Notes: generated by a model not told the origin, from the sequence alone. Positions 23,715-33,058 are shown, counted from the stretch's first letter. The stretch: 35,723 bases of DNA from Paracoccaceae bacterium (GCA_947371955.1 CANBRQ010000023.1:1-35723); one strand, 5' to 3'. Made by a program: numbers and translations.

Positions 23715-26700
23715 CTATTCCGCCGGAACCTTGATCGCCTCATCGCTCAACGGATGCGGCAGACGGTTGACCATCTCGATCGGGCAGACTTGCAGGAAGT
23801 TCCGCCGCTCGTGCTCCCAGTTGGACAGGATGCGTGCCGCATGACGGCTGCCGGTTTCCGCCACATGCGCCTCGATCAGACCCTTCACCTGCGCCTCCCA
23901 AAGCGGATGGCCCAGCCCACAGGTCAGGATCGTCTCGCGGTTCATGAACTCCTCGGCCACGCCTTGGGGATCATAGATATACGCCATCCCCCCCGTCATG
24001 CCCGCGCCAAAGTTCGCCCCGATCCGGCCGAGAATAACCGCCACACCGCCGGTCATATACTCGCACCCGTTCGACCCGCAGCCCTCGACCACCACCTTGG
24101 CACCCGAGTTCCGCACGGCAAACCGCTCCCCCGCACGCCCCGAGGCATACAGATAGCCATCCGTCGCGCCATACAGCACGGTGTTGCCGATGATGGTATT
24201 CTCCTCGGCCTTCAGCGGAGAGTTCATCGAAGGCCTGACCACAATCGTGCCTCCCGACAGCCCCTTGCCGACATAGTCGTTGGCATCGCCCTGCACTTCC
24301 AGCTTCAGCCCGCGCACCGCAAAGGCCCCCAGCGACTGCCCGCATGAGCCCGACAGCTTCACCGTCAGATGATCGGACTGCAACGAATTCCGCATCCCGA
24401 ACTTCTTGACGATATGGCTTGAGGCCCTTGTCCCGATGGTGCGCAATGTATTCCGCACCGCATAGGACAACTGCATCTTCTCGCCATCCTCGAAGAACCG
24501 CGCGCCATCGCGGATGATCTCGGCATCCAGCGTATCCGGCACAGCGTTGCGCGGTTTCGACCGGTCATAGGTGATGCGCTGCGTGCTATCGACAAGGATC
24601 AGCAACGGGTTGAGGTCCAAGTCATCCAGATGCGCCGAGCCGCGCGAGATCTGCGACAGCAAATCCGCCCGCCCGATGATCTCATCCATCGACCTTGCGC
24701 CAATCGAGGCGAGGATCTCCCGCACTTCCTGCGCATAGAAGGTGATCAGGTTGACCACCTTGTCCGCGCTTCCGGTAAACTTCTGCCGCAGGCTTTCGTT
24801 CTGCGTGCAGACCCCCACCGGGCAGGTGTTGCTCTGGCACTGACGCACCATGATGCAGCCCATGGCGATCAGCGCAGCCGTGCCGATGCCATATTCCTCG
24901 GCCCCCATCATCGCCGCCATCACCACATCGCGCCCCGTCCGAAGCCCGCCATCCGTCCGCAACGTCACCCGTTCACGCAGATTGTTCATCGCCAGAACCT
25001 GATGCGCCTCGGTCAGACCCATCTCCCACGGCAACCCGGCATACTTGATCGACGTCCCCGGAGACGCCCCCGTCCCACCATTGTGCCCCGAGATCAGGAT
25101 CACATCCGCCTTGGCCTTGGCCACCCCCGCCGCAATCGTGCCCACACCGGACGACGACACCAGCTTCACCGTCACCTTAGCGCGCGGGTTGATCTGCTTG
25201 AGGTCATAGATCAGCTGCGCAAGATCTTCGATCGAGTATATGTCATGGTGCGGCGGCGGGCTGATCAAAGTCACCCCCGGCGTGCTGTGACGCAGTCTGG
25301 CGATCAGCGCCGTCACCTTCATCCCCGGCAACTGCCCACCCTCACCGGGCTTGGCCCCCTGCGCGACCTTGATCTCCAATTCCTCACAGGCGTTCAGATA
25401 CTCCGCCGTCACGCCAAAGCGCCCGGAAGCCACCTGCTTGATCTTCGCACAGGGATTGTCGCCGTTCGGTTCCGGATGGAAATGCGCCGGGTCCTCACCA
25501 CCCTCACCCGAGTCACTCTTCGCCCCAATCCGGTTCATCGCGACGTTCAGCGTCTTATGTGCCTCGGGCGACAGCGCGCCAAGGCTCATCCCTGGCGTGA
25601 CAAAGCGCTTCCGGATCGAGGTGATGCTTTCCACCTCTTCAATCGGAACAGCTTTGCCAAGGCTCTTGATGTCCAGCAAATCCCGAATGTGGATCGGCGG
25701 ATTGGCCCGCATCGCCGCCGAATACTGCTTCCAGATGTCATAGCTGGCCCGGTCACAGGCCGATTGCAGCATATGCATCGTCTGCGCTTCCCAAGCGTGC
25801 TTTTCCCCCGAACGCCGCGCCTTGTAGAAGCCGCCCACCGGCAGCACGTCAGTTTGCGACAACCAGCCCTTGGCGTGCACCTCTTCGCACTTCAGCTGAA
25901 TCCCGTTCAGACCAATGCCCGAAATCCGGCTCTGCATCCCCGGGAAATACTCCGCCACCATCGCCCGAGACAGGCCCACAGCTTCAAAGTTCAGACCGCC
26001 GCGATAGGACGAAATGACCGAGATCCCCATCTTCGACATGATCTTCAACAGACCCGCGTCGATGGCATCGCGGTACCGCCGCATCGCGTCGATCAAGGAC
26101 CCTTCGATCAGCCCCCGCGACACCCGGTCCGCCACCGAATCCTCGGCCACATAGGGGTTCACCGTGGTCGCCCCCGATCCGATCAGCACCGCGAAGTAAT
26201 GCGGGTCGATGCACTCGGCTGACCTCACGTTGATAGAACAGAACGTCCGCAGACCCTTCCGCGTCAGCCATGAATGTACCGCTGAAGTAGCAAGGATCAT
26301 CGGCATCGCCACCCGGCCTTCGCTTTGATGCTCGTCGGTCAGCACCAGTTGCCCAGCACCCGAGCGCACAGCGTCTTCCGCCTCGGCCCTGATCCGCTCC
26401 AGCCCCAGACGCAAAGCGTCTTGGCCCGAGCCCGCCGGGAACGTGCAGTCGATCAGCGCAACCTGCTCGCCAAAGCGTTCCACCAACACCTTGAACTCGC
26501 CATTGGCAAGGAACGGGCTTTCCAGCACCAGAATCTCGGTCTGACTGGAGTTCTCGTCCAGCACATTGCGCAGATTGCCGAAGCGGGTCTTCAGGCTCAT
26601 CACCCGACCCTCGCGCAGCGAGTCGATCGGCGGGTTGGTGACCTGGCTGAAGTTCTGCCGGAAGAAATGGCTCAACGGCCGGTAAACCGCCGACAAGACA

Positions 26701-28253
26701 GCCGCCGGAGTATCATCCCCCATCGAGGCAATCATTTCCTTGCCGTCTTCCGCCATCGGCATCAGAACCTGTTCGAGCTCCTCCAGCGTATAGCCCGCCG
26801 CAATCTGACGGCGGCGCAGGTCGGGGCCGGTATAGATCGGCGCTTCCGGCACATCGCGCAGCATGATGTTCAGATCGACGATCTTCTCGATCCAGTCGCC
26901 ATAGGGCTGCGCACTTGCCAGCTTATCCTTAAGTTCCACATCGCGGAACAGGCGGCCTTCCTGCATGTCGACGGCAATCATCTGCCCCGGCCCAAGCGCG
27001 CCCTTCTCCCGCACGGTTGCCTCATCCACGGGCACCATGCCCGCTTCCGAGCCTGCAATCAGCAGCCCGTCGCCTGTCACCACATAGCGCATCGGCCGCA
27101 GCCCGTTGCGGTCCAAGCCCCCACAAACCCAGCGGCCATCGGTCATCGCCAAAGCCGCCGGACCATCCCAAGGCTCGATGACCGAGTTGCAATAGGAATA
27201 CATATCCGCCCAAGCCTTGGGCATGTTGGTGGTGGTCTTGGACCACGCCTCAGGCACCAGCATCGTCTTGGCCATCGGCGCATTCCGCCCCGACCTGACC
27301 AGCACTTCGAACACGGCATCCAAAGCGCCCGAGTCAGAGGTCCCCCCTGGAATGATTGGCTTGATATCCTCAGCCATCTCGCCAAAGGCGCCAGATGCCA
27401 TGCGGATTTCGTGCGATTTCATCCAGTTGACGTTGCCCTTCAGCGTGTTGATCTCACCATTGTGGGCCAGCATGCGGAACGGCTGGGCCAGCCACCACTG
27501 CGGGAAAGTGTTGGTGGAATAGCGCTGGTGGTAGATAGCGAAGGCAGACTCGAACCGCTCATCCATCAGGTCCGGATAGAAGGTCGCCACCTGCTCGGCC
27601 AGCATCATCCCCTTGTAGATGATGCTGCGGCAGGACAGGCTGCACAGATACATCCCCTGAATGCCAGCCTGCGTCGCTGCTTTCTCGATCCGGCGGCGGA
27701 TGATGTACAACTCGCGCTCGAACTGCTCGGCATCCGCACCGTTCTCACAACGGATCAGGATCTGCTCAATCTCGGGCCGGGTCGCCAAAGCCTTCTCGCC
27801 CAGCACCGAGATGTCCGACGGCACATGCCGCCAGCCATAAATGTAATGCCCCATCCGCAGGACTTCCGTCTCGACAATCGTCCGGCACCGCTCCTGCGCG
27901 CCGAAATCCGTGCGCGGCAGGAAGACCTGCCCCACGGCGATCAGCTTGTTCATGTCTGGCTCGTGGCCCGTCCGGCGCACCTGATCATAGAAGAACTTGA
28001 CCGGGATCTGCACGTGAATGCCCGCGCCGTCCCCGGTCTTGCCATCGGCATCGACAGCCCCACGGTGCCAGACCGCCTTCAGCGCCATGATGCCGTTTTC
28101 CACGACCTTCCGGGAAGGCTTGCCGGAAATCGCCACAACCAGACCCACGCCGCAAGACGAATGCTCGTCCTCGGTCTTGTAAAGCCCGTTGGCATCCATC
28201 CAGGCGCGCTTTTCCTCTTCGGCCTTCACCCAGGCGTCGTTGTACAGGGTCAT
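23715..28253 (-). CDS. gltB: Glutamate synthase (GOGAT) large subunit
   Basis: A 1512-residue subunit, full length for NADPH-GltB. With GltD it makes two glutamates from glutamine and 2-oxoglutarate. The Ntn glutaminase domain begins at Cys34 (HSSCGVGLVV), which becomes the N-terminus after removal of a 33-residue propeptide. The FMN synthase domain includes SGEGGEDPAHF, GAKPGEGGQLPG, SPPPHHDIYSIEDLAQL and SGHNGGTGASP. The 3Fe-4S cluster cysteines are in CIMVRQCQSNTCPVGVC. The C-terminal glutamate-synthase beta-helix has GSCGQSLGAF and GGTIVVRP. AAAGGA precedes the ATG. It is 31 bases after the alpha/beta hydrolase gene on the same strand, not directly after gltD. Confidence 0.98.
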   Translation of the reverse strand: MTLYNDAWVKAEEEKRAWMDANGLYKTEDEHSSCGVGLVVAISGKPSRKVVENGIMALKAVWHRGAVDADGKTGDGAGIHVQIPVKFFYDQVRRTGHEPDMNKLIAVGQVFLPRTDFGAQERCRTIVETEVLRMGHYIYGWRHVPSDISVLGEKALATRPEIEQILIRCENGADAEQFERELYIIRRRIEKAATQAGIQGMYLCSLSCRSIIYKGMMLAEQVATFYPDLMDERFESAFAIYHQRYSTNTFPQWWLAQPFRMLAHNGEINTLKGNVNWMKSHEIRMASGAFGEMAEDIKPIIPGGTSDSGALDAVFEVLVRSGRNAPMAKTMLVPEAWSKTTTNMPKAWADMYSYCNSVIEPWDGPAALAMTDGRWVCGGLDRNGLRPMRYVVTGDGLLIAGSEAGMVPVDEATVREKGALGPGQMIAVDMQEGRLFRDVELKDKLASAQPYGDWIEKIVDLNIMLRDVPEAPIYTGPDLRRRQIAAGYTLEELEQVLMPMAEDGKEMIASMGDDTPAAVLSAVYRPLSHFFRQNFSQVTNPPIDSLREGRVMSLKTRFGNLRNVLDENSSQTEILVLESPFLANGEFKVLVERFGEQVALIDCTFPAGSGQDALRLGLERIRAEAEDAVRSGAGQLVLTDEHQSEGRVAMPMILATSAVHSWLTRKGLRTFCSINVRSAECIDPHYFAVLIGSGATTVNPYVAEDSVADRVSRGLIEGSLIDAMRRYRDAIDAGLLKIMSKMGISVISSYRGGLNFEAVGLSRAMVAEYFPGMQSRISGIGLNGIQLKCEEVHAKGWLSQTDVLPVGGFYKARRSGEKHAWEAQTMHMLQSACDRASYDIWKQYSAAMRANPPIHIRDLLDIKSLGKAVPIEEVESITSIRKRFVTPGMSLGALSPEAHKTLNVAMNRIGAKSDSGEGGEDPAHFHPEPNGDNPCAKIKQVASGRFGVTAEYLNACEELEIKVAQGAKPGEGGQLPGMKVTALIARLRHSTPGVTLISPPPHHDIYSIEDLAQLIYDLKQINPRAKVTVKLVSSSGVGTIAAGVAKAKADVILISGHNGGTGASPGTSIKYAGLPWEMGLTEAHQVLAMNNLRERVTLRTDGGLRTGRDVVMAAMMGAEEYGIGTAALIAMGCIMVRQCQSNTCPVGVCTQNESLRQKFTGSADKVVNLITFYAQEVREILASIGARSMDEIIGRADLLSQISRGSAHLDDLDLNPLLILVDSTQRITYDRSKPRNAVPDTLDAEIIRDGARFFEDGEKMQLSYAVRNTLRTIGTRASSHIVKKFGMRNSLQSDHLTVKLSGSCGQSLGAFAVRGLKLEVQGDANDYVGKGLSGGTIVVRPSMNSPLKAEENTIIGNTVLYGATDGYLYASGRAGERFAVRNSGAKVVVEGCGSNGCEYMTGGVAVILGRIGANFGAGMTGGMAYIYDPQGVAEEFMNRETILTCGLGHPLWEAQVKGLIEAHVAETGSRHAARILSNWEHERRNFLQVCPIEMVNRLPHPLSDEAIKVPAE

Positions 28254-28284
28254 GGTGGGTGTCCTTTGTTTTAAAGCTACAAGG

Positions 28285-29073
28285 TCAGACGGCGAGTTCG
28301 GCGTCCTGGTTCAGAGAGTGGCGGAAGTGATCGACAAGATCGGCGCGGCCATCCAGCATGGCCGAGCCAAGCGCCGCCAGCACGCCCCGGTCTTTCAACC
28401 AGCGCGACACTTTGTGATCGCGGCCCTTGAAGATCAAGGGATCGATATTGGCCGCCTTCGGCAGATGGGCGGCATGGATATTGTCGTCGATGTCCTGATC
28501 GCCGTGGACCAGCGTGAACCGCGCCGCACTGGCCAGCATGCCCGGCACCAGATCACGGACAAGACCATCTTGAATGTAAGCGCGTGTCTCGTCCCATTGC
28601 GTCATGGCCAGCACCTGTGGCGTCAGCAAAACCTGCGGCACAAAGGCCGCGACATGGCGCACCGGCAGAAGGCTGGCGAACAGGATCGCCCCATACCCGC
28701 CCATCGAATTGCCGATCGCGCTGAGGTCGGTGATGCCCTGCGCCGCGCAAAAGTCCTGGACCACACGCACGACGCGCTCTTGCAGGCCGGGACGCGAATA
28801 CCAGCTGCGGCGCTGGTCGGAGATGAACAGCACATGCCGCCCCTCTGCCGCCGCAACCCCCACGAACTCCAGCGGCTGGCGTCCGCCCAAGGCCACCACC
28901 ATGCCGACAAAGGCCAGAACCGCCCTGTGGCCGGCGCCGGGCAACCAGCTGATCAACAAGTCGGCGTCCTCGTACAGCACGATCGGCTGGCGCAGACCGC
29001 CGGCCCGCCCATGCCGCGACTTCAGCCGCCGCACCGCCAGAAGCAGCCTGTGGCGCAGGTCAGAAATTGGCAT
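28285..29073 (-). CDS. Alpha/beta-hydrolase fold protein
   Basis: A 262-residue soluble protein. The nucleophile elbow is GNSMGGYGA with Ser123; Asp192 or Asp194 in HGDQDIDDNIH and His220 in GRDHKVSRW complete a likely Ser-Asp-His triad. It would be an esterase, thioesterase or acyl hydrolase; the substrate is unknown. The start is taken at ATG 29073 (MPISDLRHRL), overlapping the exported-protein gene by 14 bases; the upstream extension shadows that gene in another frame. It is the third gene of a small operon with two exported paralogues and lies directly before gltB. Confidence 0.82.
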   Translation of the reverse strand: MPISDLRHRLLLAVRRLKSRHGRAGGLRQPIVLYEDADLLISWLPGAGHRAVLAFVGMVVALGGRQPLEFVGVAAAEGRHVLFISDQRRSWYSRPGLQERVVRVVQDFCAAQGITDLSAIGNSMGGYGAILFASLLPVRHVAAFVPQVLLTPQVLAMTQWDETRAYIQDGLVRDLVPGMLASAARFTLVHGDQDIDDNIHAAHLPKAANIDPLIFKGRDHKVSRWLKDRGVLAALGSAMLDGRADLVDHFRHSLNQDAELAV

Positions 29074-29770
29074 GGGACTGCACCGGTGGCAGCAAGGGGC
29101 CCGCCTGCGACATCTGGTCATCGCATTCGAACAGCGGAATGGTGGATGCGAACCCGGGCTTGCCGGGCTTGATGAAAGCAACCGGGGCATTGTCGGACGG
29201 GGTCCAGGTTCCATCCTCGGCCTCCCATTCGGAATGACCGGAAAAGAACGTCCGCCATTCTTCCGAGATATATTCATGCCCCTTGGAATGGCGCAGGACG
29301 GTGCCCTTGTCGTCGGTCTGGGTATATTCGTATTCGGTCTGCTTCAGGGTCACGCCGTCAATCGTGGCGCTGGTCCCGGTCAGCTTGTCAAAACCGCGCA
29401 CGGTGGTGTGTTCGCCACTGTCCTTGCTGAGGTTGAAGTCGAAAGTATCCAGACCCTTGGCCAGCAGTTCCGAAAACGAGGCCGGGTCTTTCGGGTTCGG
29501 GTCCATCACCTCTTTCGTGCCGGCAGCGGATTCATAGCTTTCCAGCCACTGCGCATCGCGGTCGATCTTGGACAGGAAGAACGGGCCATCGGCATCATAA
29601 TCCGCGCGCCATTGCTCTCCGGGCTGGTCGGCTTCGCAGGTATAGAACTGCGACACGATGCAGCCGCGCGACTGAACCGTCAGATGCGCCGTGCATCCCT
29701 TGGGCGGGGTGAAGGTGCCAGCCATCGCAGGCGCTGCAAGGAACAGCAGGGGCAGGACAAGGCGCTTCAT
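29060..29770 (-). CDS. Exported protein, Cys-patterned paralogue 2
   Basis: A 236-residue protein with a clear signal peptide (MKRLVLPLLFLAAPAMAG, cleavage after AMA). Not recognised. The mature N-terminus carries Cys26, Cys37 and Cys45 (C-x10-C-x7-C) with TVQ and VSQFYTC between them, then a YDADGPFF segment; a fourth Cys216 lies 20 residues from the end after KPGKPGF. The upstream protein has the same Cys spacing and the same ADGP and PGF landmarks, so the two are tandem paralogues. Two disulfides in the periplasm are likely. The start overlaps the upstream stop by four bases. Confidence 0.82.
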   Translation of the reverse strand: MKRLVLPLLFLAAPAMAGTFTPPKGCTAHLTVQSRGCIVSQFYTCEADQPGEQWRADYDADGPFFLSKIDRDAQWLESYESAAGTKEVMDPNPKDPASFSELLAKGLDTFDFNLSKDSGEHTTVRGFDKLTGTSATIDGVTLKQTEYEYTQTDDKGTVLRHSKGHEYISEEWRTFFSGHSEWEAEDGTWTPSDNAPVAFIKPGKPGFASTIPLFECDDQMSQAGPLLPPVQSHANF

Positions 29771-30504
29771 GCGGGAACTCCGTTCAGGCTATCCATTGGG
29801 GAAACAAGCTGGCTCAGACTGCCACCGCAGAAGCCCGGCTTTATCGCATCAAAACCGGGACTGCCGGGCAAAGACAGCGACATCGGCCGGTGCGGCGTGT
29901 CATCCGGCTTGAAGTAGGTTCCCGCCGTCTCCTCGCCCGCCAGATAGATGCCAAGGCTCGGCACCAGATAGGCTTTCGCGGTGGTGACCGTCGGCCCCAT
30001 GGGCGGGGGCAGATCAACCGATACATCCGCCATGAATTCCACCGTGGGCACGCCGCCCAGCGCCGGAGTGGCCCCTGTGGCCACGATGCTGATCTGCTGC
30101 GCGGCTGGCTTCTCGACACCATCCATGATCAGCGCGCCCTTGGCACTGAAACTGCCGCGACCCTTGGCCATCACATCGGCCATCGTGGTTTCCTGCAGCG
30201 TCCCGGCATCGGTGTGGATCAGATAGGTGCCCGCCGCATCGCCCGTCACCACCATGCCGCCATTGGCGGTATCCACCTCGAAATGGCTTGGGCCATCGGC
30301 GTTGAACGCCTCTTCGCGGATCAGCGGTGTGGCCAGCAGCTTGGGCCCCGGGCAGGAATACAGCACGGACACTTCGCAATCGAGGTATTGCACCGTGGCG
30401 ATATGGCTGCAGCCCGGATCGCGCTGCACCAGATCAGCCGCCATCACAGAGCCCGCCGCAAGGGTCAGGCCGCAGGACAAGGACAGCAGGGCAGATATTC
30501 GCAT
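29767..30504 (-). CDS. Exported protein, Cys-patterned paralogue 1
   Basis: A 245-residue exported protein (signal peptide 1-22, cleavage after VMA). Not recognised. Cys32, Cys43 and Cys51 repeat the C-x10-C-x7-C spacing of its downstream neighbour, with TVQ and VSVLYSC; NADGPSHFEV matches the neighbour's ADGP segment, and Cys226 stands 19 residues from the end after SLPGSPGF. The remainder is beta-rich and not obviously enzymatic. GGAGAAGG lies just before the ATG. It is the first gene of the three-gene operon inserted between gltD and gltB, following a long inverted repeat. Confidence 0.82.
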   Translation of the reverse strand: MRISALLSLSCGLTLAAGSVMAADLVQRDPGCSHIATVQYLDCEVSVLYSCPGPKLLATPLIREEAFNADGPSHFEVDTANGGMVVTGDAAGTYLIHTDAGTLQETTMADVMAKGRGSFSAKGALIMDGVEKPAAQQISIVATGATPALGGVPTVEFMADVSVDLPPPMGPTVTTAKAYLVPSLGIYLAGEETAGTYFKPDDTPHRPMSLSLPGSPGFDAIKPGFCGGSLSQLVSPMDSLNGVPA

Positions 30505-30558
30505 CGCCTTCTCCAGATTGAAGGGTCAAACAGACTGACCCATCGGTTGCACCCCAGT

Positions 30559-30612
30559 GCTTGTGTCTTCCGTTTTGTCTTCACACAAGGAAGACAGAAG
30601 GAAGACGCAAGC
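30559..30612. repeat. Long imperfect inverted repeat after gltD
   Basis: A stem of about 23 bp with three or four mismatched or G-U pairs: GCTTGTGTCTTCC...GTCTTC pairs with GAAGACAGAAGGAAGACGCAAGC around a 7-base loop. It begins ten bases after the gltD stop. Each arm contains two GTCTTC units. There is no strong U-run on the gltD strand, so it could be a terminator, an RNA stabiliser or a processing site. Confidence 0.65.
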
Positions 30613-30621
30613 AAGACCGCC

Positions 30622-32058
30622 CTATTCTGCCGCAACCACCGCTGATTGAGCCAGATAGGCCAGGATCGCGTCGGCCGCTTCACGCCCATCGCGGATCGCC
30701 CAGACGACCAGCGAGGCACCGCGCACGATGTCGCCCGCCGCATAGACGCCCGGCAGATTGGTGGCATGGCTGCGGAAGTCGGCCTTGATCGTGCCCCAGC
30801 GCGTGACCGCCAGTTCCTTTACGCCCCAAAGGCCAGGCAGGTCTTCCGGCTCAAACCCCAAGGCCTGCACCACCAGATCGGCCGGTTCGATATAGTCAGC
30901 GTCTTCAATGACTTCCGGCATCTGACGGCCCGAGGAATCCGGTGCGCCCAGACGCATCTTCTGCACGATCACGCCCTCAACCACTGCACCGCCAGTGAAC
31001 CCTTTCGGGGCGGAAAGCCACACGAAGTCAACGCCCTCTTCCTCGGCATTCTGCACTTCACGCTGGCTGCCCGGCATGTTCGCCTTATCCCGCCGATACA
31101 GGCACTTGACCGAGACTGCGCCTTGCCGGATCGCCGTGCGCACACAATCCATCGCCGTATCACCGCCGCCGATGACGACAACCCGCTTGCCTTCGGCATT
31201 CAACTCACCCGAGTCGAACTCGGCCACATCATCGCCGAAAGACTTGCGGTTGGACGCCGTCAGATAATCCAGCGCCTTCACCACACCCTGCGCCCCAACG
31301 CCGGGCGCCGCAATGTCGCGCGACTTGTACACGCCCGTCGCAATCAGCACCGCATCATGGCGGCCCCGGATCGCGTCAAACGACAAATCTTCTCCCACGC
31401 GGCAGTTCAGCACGAACTGCACGCCCGCCGCCTCCAACTGCTCAACCCGTTGCATCACAACGGGTTTCTCCAGCTTGAAGCCCGGAATCCCATAGGTCAG
31501 CAGCCCGCCCGCGCGGTCATAGCGGTCATAGACCGTGACCTGCACGCCAGCCCGCCGCAGCACATCCGCCGCAGCCAAGCCGCCCGGGCCCGCGCCAATG
31601 ATCCCCACCGACTCGCCACGATCCACACCCGGCTTGATGGGTGCCACCCAGCCGTTCTCCCATGCCAGATCGGTCAGATACTTCTCCACAGCGCCAATCG
31701 TCACCGTGCCATGCCCCGATTGCTCGATCACACAGTTGCCCTCGCACAGCCGGTCCTGCGGACAAATGCGCCCGCAAATCTCGGGGAAGGTGTTGGTGGC
31801 TTGGCTGAGTTCATAAGCCTCCTGCAGCCGCCCCTCCGCCGTCAGCCGCAGCCAATCGGGGATGTTGTTGTGCAGCGGGCAATGCGTCTGGCAGTAGGGC
31901 ACGCCACATTGGCTGCACCGGCTGGCCTGCTCGGCAGCCTTGCTGGCCGCGAACTGCCGATAAATCTCATGGAAATCTTCCGAGCGTAGGTTGGCCGGGC
32001 GCTTCTCGGGCGTCTCCTTGCCCAAGGACACGAATTTCAGCATGCGTTGCACGGCCAT
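30622..32058 (-). CDS. gltD: Glutamate synthase small subunit, NAD(P)H-dependent
   Basis: A 478-residue subunit, matching the usual GltD length. It takes electrons from NADPH through FAD and two 4Fe-4S clusters to GltB. The N-terminal cysteine region has RCSQCGVPYCQTHCPL and CGRICPQDRLCEGNC; FAD-binding GIIGAGPGGLAAA and NADPH-binding VVIGGGDTAMDC follow; GVYAAGDIVRG is near the end. The start is set at 32058 (MAVQRMLKFVSLGKE), the family's usual N-terminus, with GGGAG ten bases upstream; an in-frame ATG at 32100 would add 14 residues without support. Unlike many genomes, gltB is not adjacent but four genes further along on the same strand. Confidence 0.95.
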   Translation of the reverse strand: MAVQRMLKFVSLGKETPEKRPANLRSEDFHEIYRQFAASKAAEQASRCSQCGVPYCQTHCPLHNNIPDWLRLTAEGRLQEAYELSQATNTFPEICGRICPQDRLCEGNCVIEQSGHGTVTIGAVEKYLTDLAWENGWVAPIKPGVDRGESVGIIGAGPGGLAAADVLRRAGVQVTVYDRYDRAGGLLTYGIPGFKLEKPVVMQRVEQLEAAGVQFVLNCRVGEDLSFDAIRGRHDAVLIATGVYKSRDIAAPGVGAQGVVKALDYLTASNRKSFGDDVAEFDSGELNAEGKRVVVIGGGDTAMDCVRTAIRQGAVSVKCLYRRDKANMPGSQREVQNAEEEGVDFVWLSAPKGFTGGAVVEGVIVQKMRLGAPDSSGRQMPEVIEDADYIEPADLVVQALGFEPEDLPGLWGVKELAVTRWGTIKADFRSHATNLPGVYAAGDIVRGASLVVWAIRDGREAADAILAYLAQSAVVAAE

Positions 32059-32124
32059 TTTGATAGCGCTCCCACTCTTCCCGCTCGGGTCCGGCTTCAT
32101 ACCTTGGGGCGAATGGGAATAAAA

Positions 32125-32139
32125 GTCAGCAATGCTGAC
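32125..32139. promoter_or_regulatory. Palindrome upstream of gltD
   Basis: GTCAGC AAT GCTGAC is a perfect 6-bp dyad with 3-base spacer, about 65 bases before the gltD start. A TATAAT hexamer lies just beside it (32141-32146, plus strand). It could be an operator controlling gltD; no regulator is suggested by the sequence. The surrounding interval 32059-32266 shows no gene. Confidence 0.35.
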
Positions 32140-32266
32140 CTATAATTGCATTTCTTGATAGATTTTCCGTCTCCGCCGGGAAAATGAGCAGATATTGGGT
32201 CAGTATACAATACCTATCGGCCGAAAAGCATCCGATCCGGCCCGATTCCTGGGCCGAATCGCGCCT

Positions 32267-33058
32267 CTAGGCGACTATCCCCGTCGCGGTCAACACCAGA
32301 AGCAGACCGCCGAACAGGATGCGGTAGATGGCGAAAGCGGTGAATCGGTGGCTGCGGATGTAGGTCAGCAGCCATTTCACCGCGACAAAGGCCGTGATGG
32401 TCGAGACGACAAAGGCTATCCCCAGCCCCGTCCAATCCTCGGACACGCCACCCTTCATCTGCTTCAGCAGTTCATAGCCGCTTGCGGCGTACATCGTTGG
32501 AATCCCGACCAGAAAGGCGAACTCCGTCGCCGCCGCCCGGTTGGACGTGCCCACCAGCATCGCCACAAAGATCGTCGCGGCTGACCGCGAGGTGCCCGGA
32601 AACACCCCCGCCACCACCTGCGCCAGCCCCACCGCAATCGCAACGCGCAGCGTGATGGCCGTGCGATCCTCCTGCTTGGCCGCAAGCGTTTCCGCCACGA
32701 TCATCCAGATGCCGCCGATCACCAAAGCCCATGCAACCGGTTGAATTGTCGTGGGAAGTTCAACGCCCAGCTTCTTGACGACCAGCCCCAGAACGGCGGT
32801 GATCAGGAAAGCGATGATCAGCTTGATCAGATAATCGCGGTTCTCCGCATCGCCCCAACCCAGCAACAGATCCACGATCCGCCGCCAATAGATCAGCGTC
32901 ACCGCCAGAATGGCGCCCGCCTGAATGACGATGTTGTACATCTCGGACCGCGCGCCAAGCCAATGTTCGGCCAGCAGCAGGTGACCAGTGGAGGAGATCG
33001 GCAGAAACTCGGTGATCCCCTCGATCACCCCCAGCAGGACATCGCTCAGATAACTCAC
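32267..33058 (-). CDS. uppP: Undecaprenyl-diphosphatase (UppP/BacA)
   Basis: A 263-residue polytopic membrane enzyme that recycles undecaprenyl pyrophosphate, the lipid carrier for peptidoglycan; loss or excess affects bacitracin response. The first signature is GVIEGITEFLPISSTGHLLL, holding the catalytic glutamates and Ser, and the second is GVFPGTSRSAATI with the conserved Arg. Around eight hydrophobic helices are visible. Length is normal. It lies 35 bases downstream of the NDUFA9-like gene on the same strand, so the two may be one operon; it is followed by the gltD control region. Confidence 0.96.
   Translation of the reverse strand: MSYLSDVLLGVIEGITEFLPISSTGHLLLAEHWLGARSEMYNIVIQAGAILAVTLIYWRRIVDLLLGWGDAENRDYLIKLIIAFLITAVLGLVVKKLGVELPTTIQPVAWALVIGGIWMIVAETLAAKQEDRTAITLRVAIAVGLAQVVAGVFPGTSRSAATIFVAMLVGTSNRAAATEFAFLVGIPTMYAASGYELLKQMKGGVSEDWTGLGIAFVVSTITAFVAVKWLLTYIRSHRFTAFAIYRILFGGLLLVLTATGIVA

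Noticed and set aside
26325-28274. An open frame of 649 codons antisense to gltB
   Set aside because: Shadow of the highly conserved gltB; composition is His/Arg/Gln-rich and no family motif is visible.
32098-32100. ATG at 32100 as gltD start
   Set aside because: It would add 14 residues before the usual GltD N-terminus; the ATG at 32058 has GGGAG at good distance.
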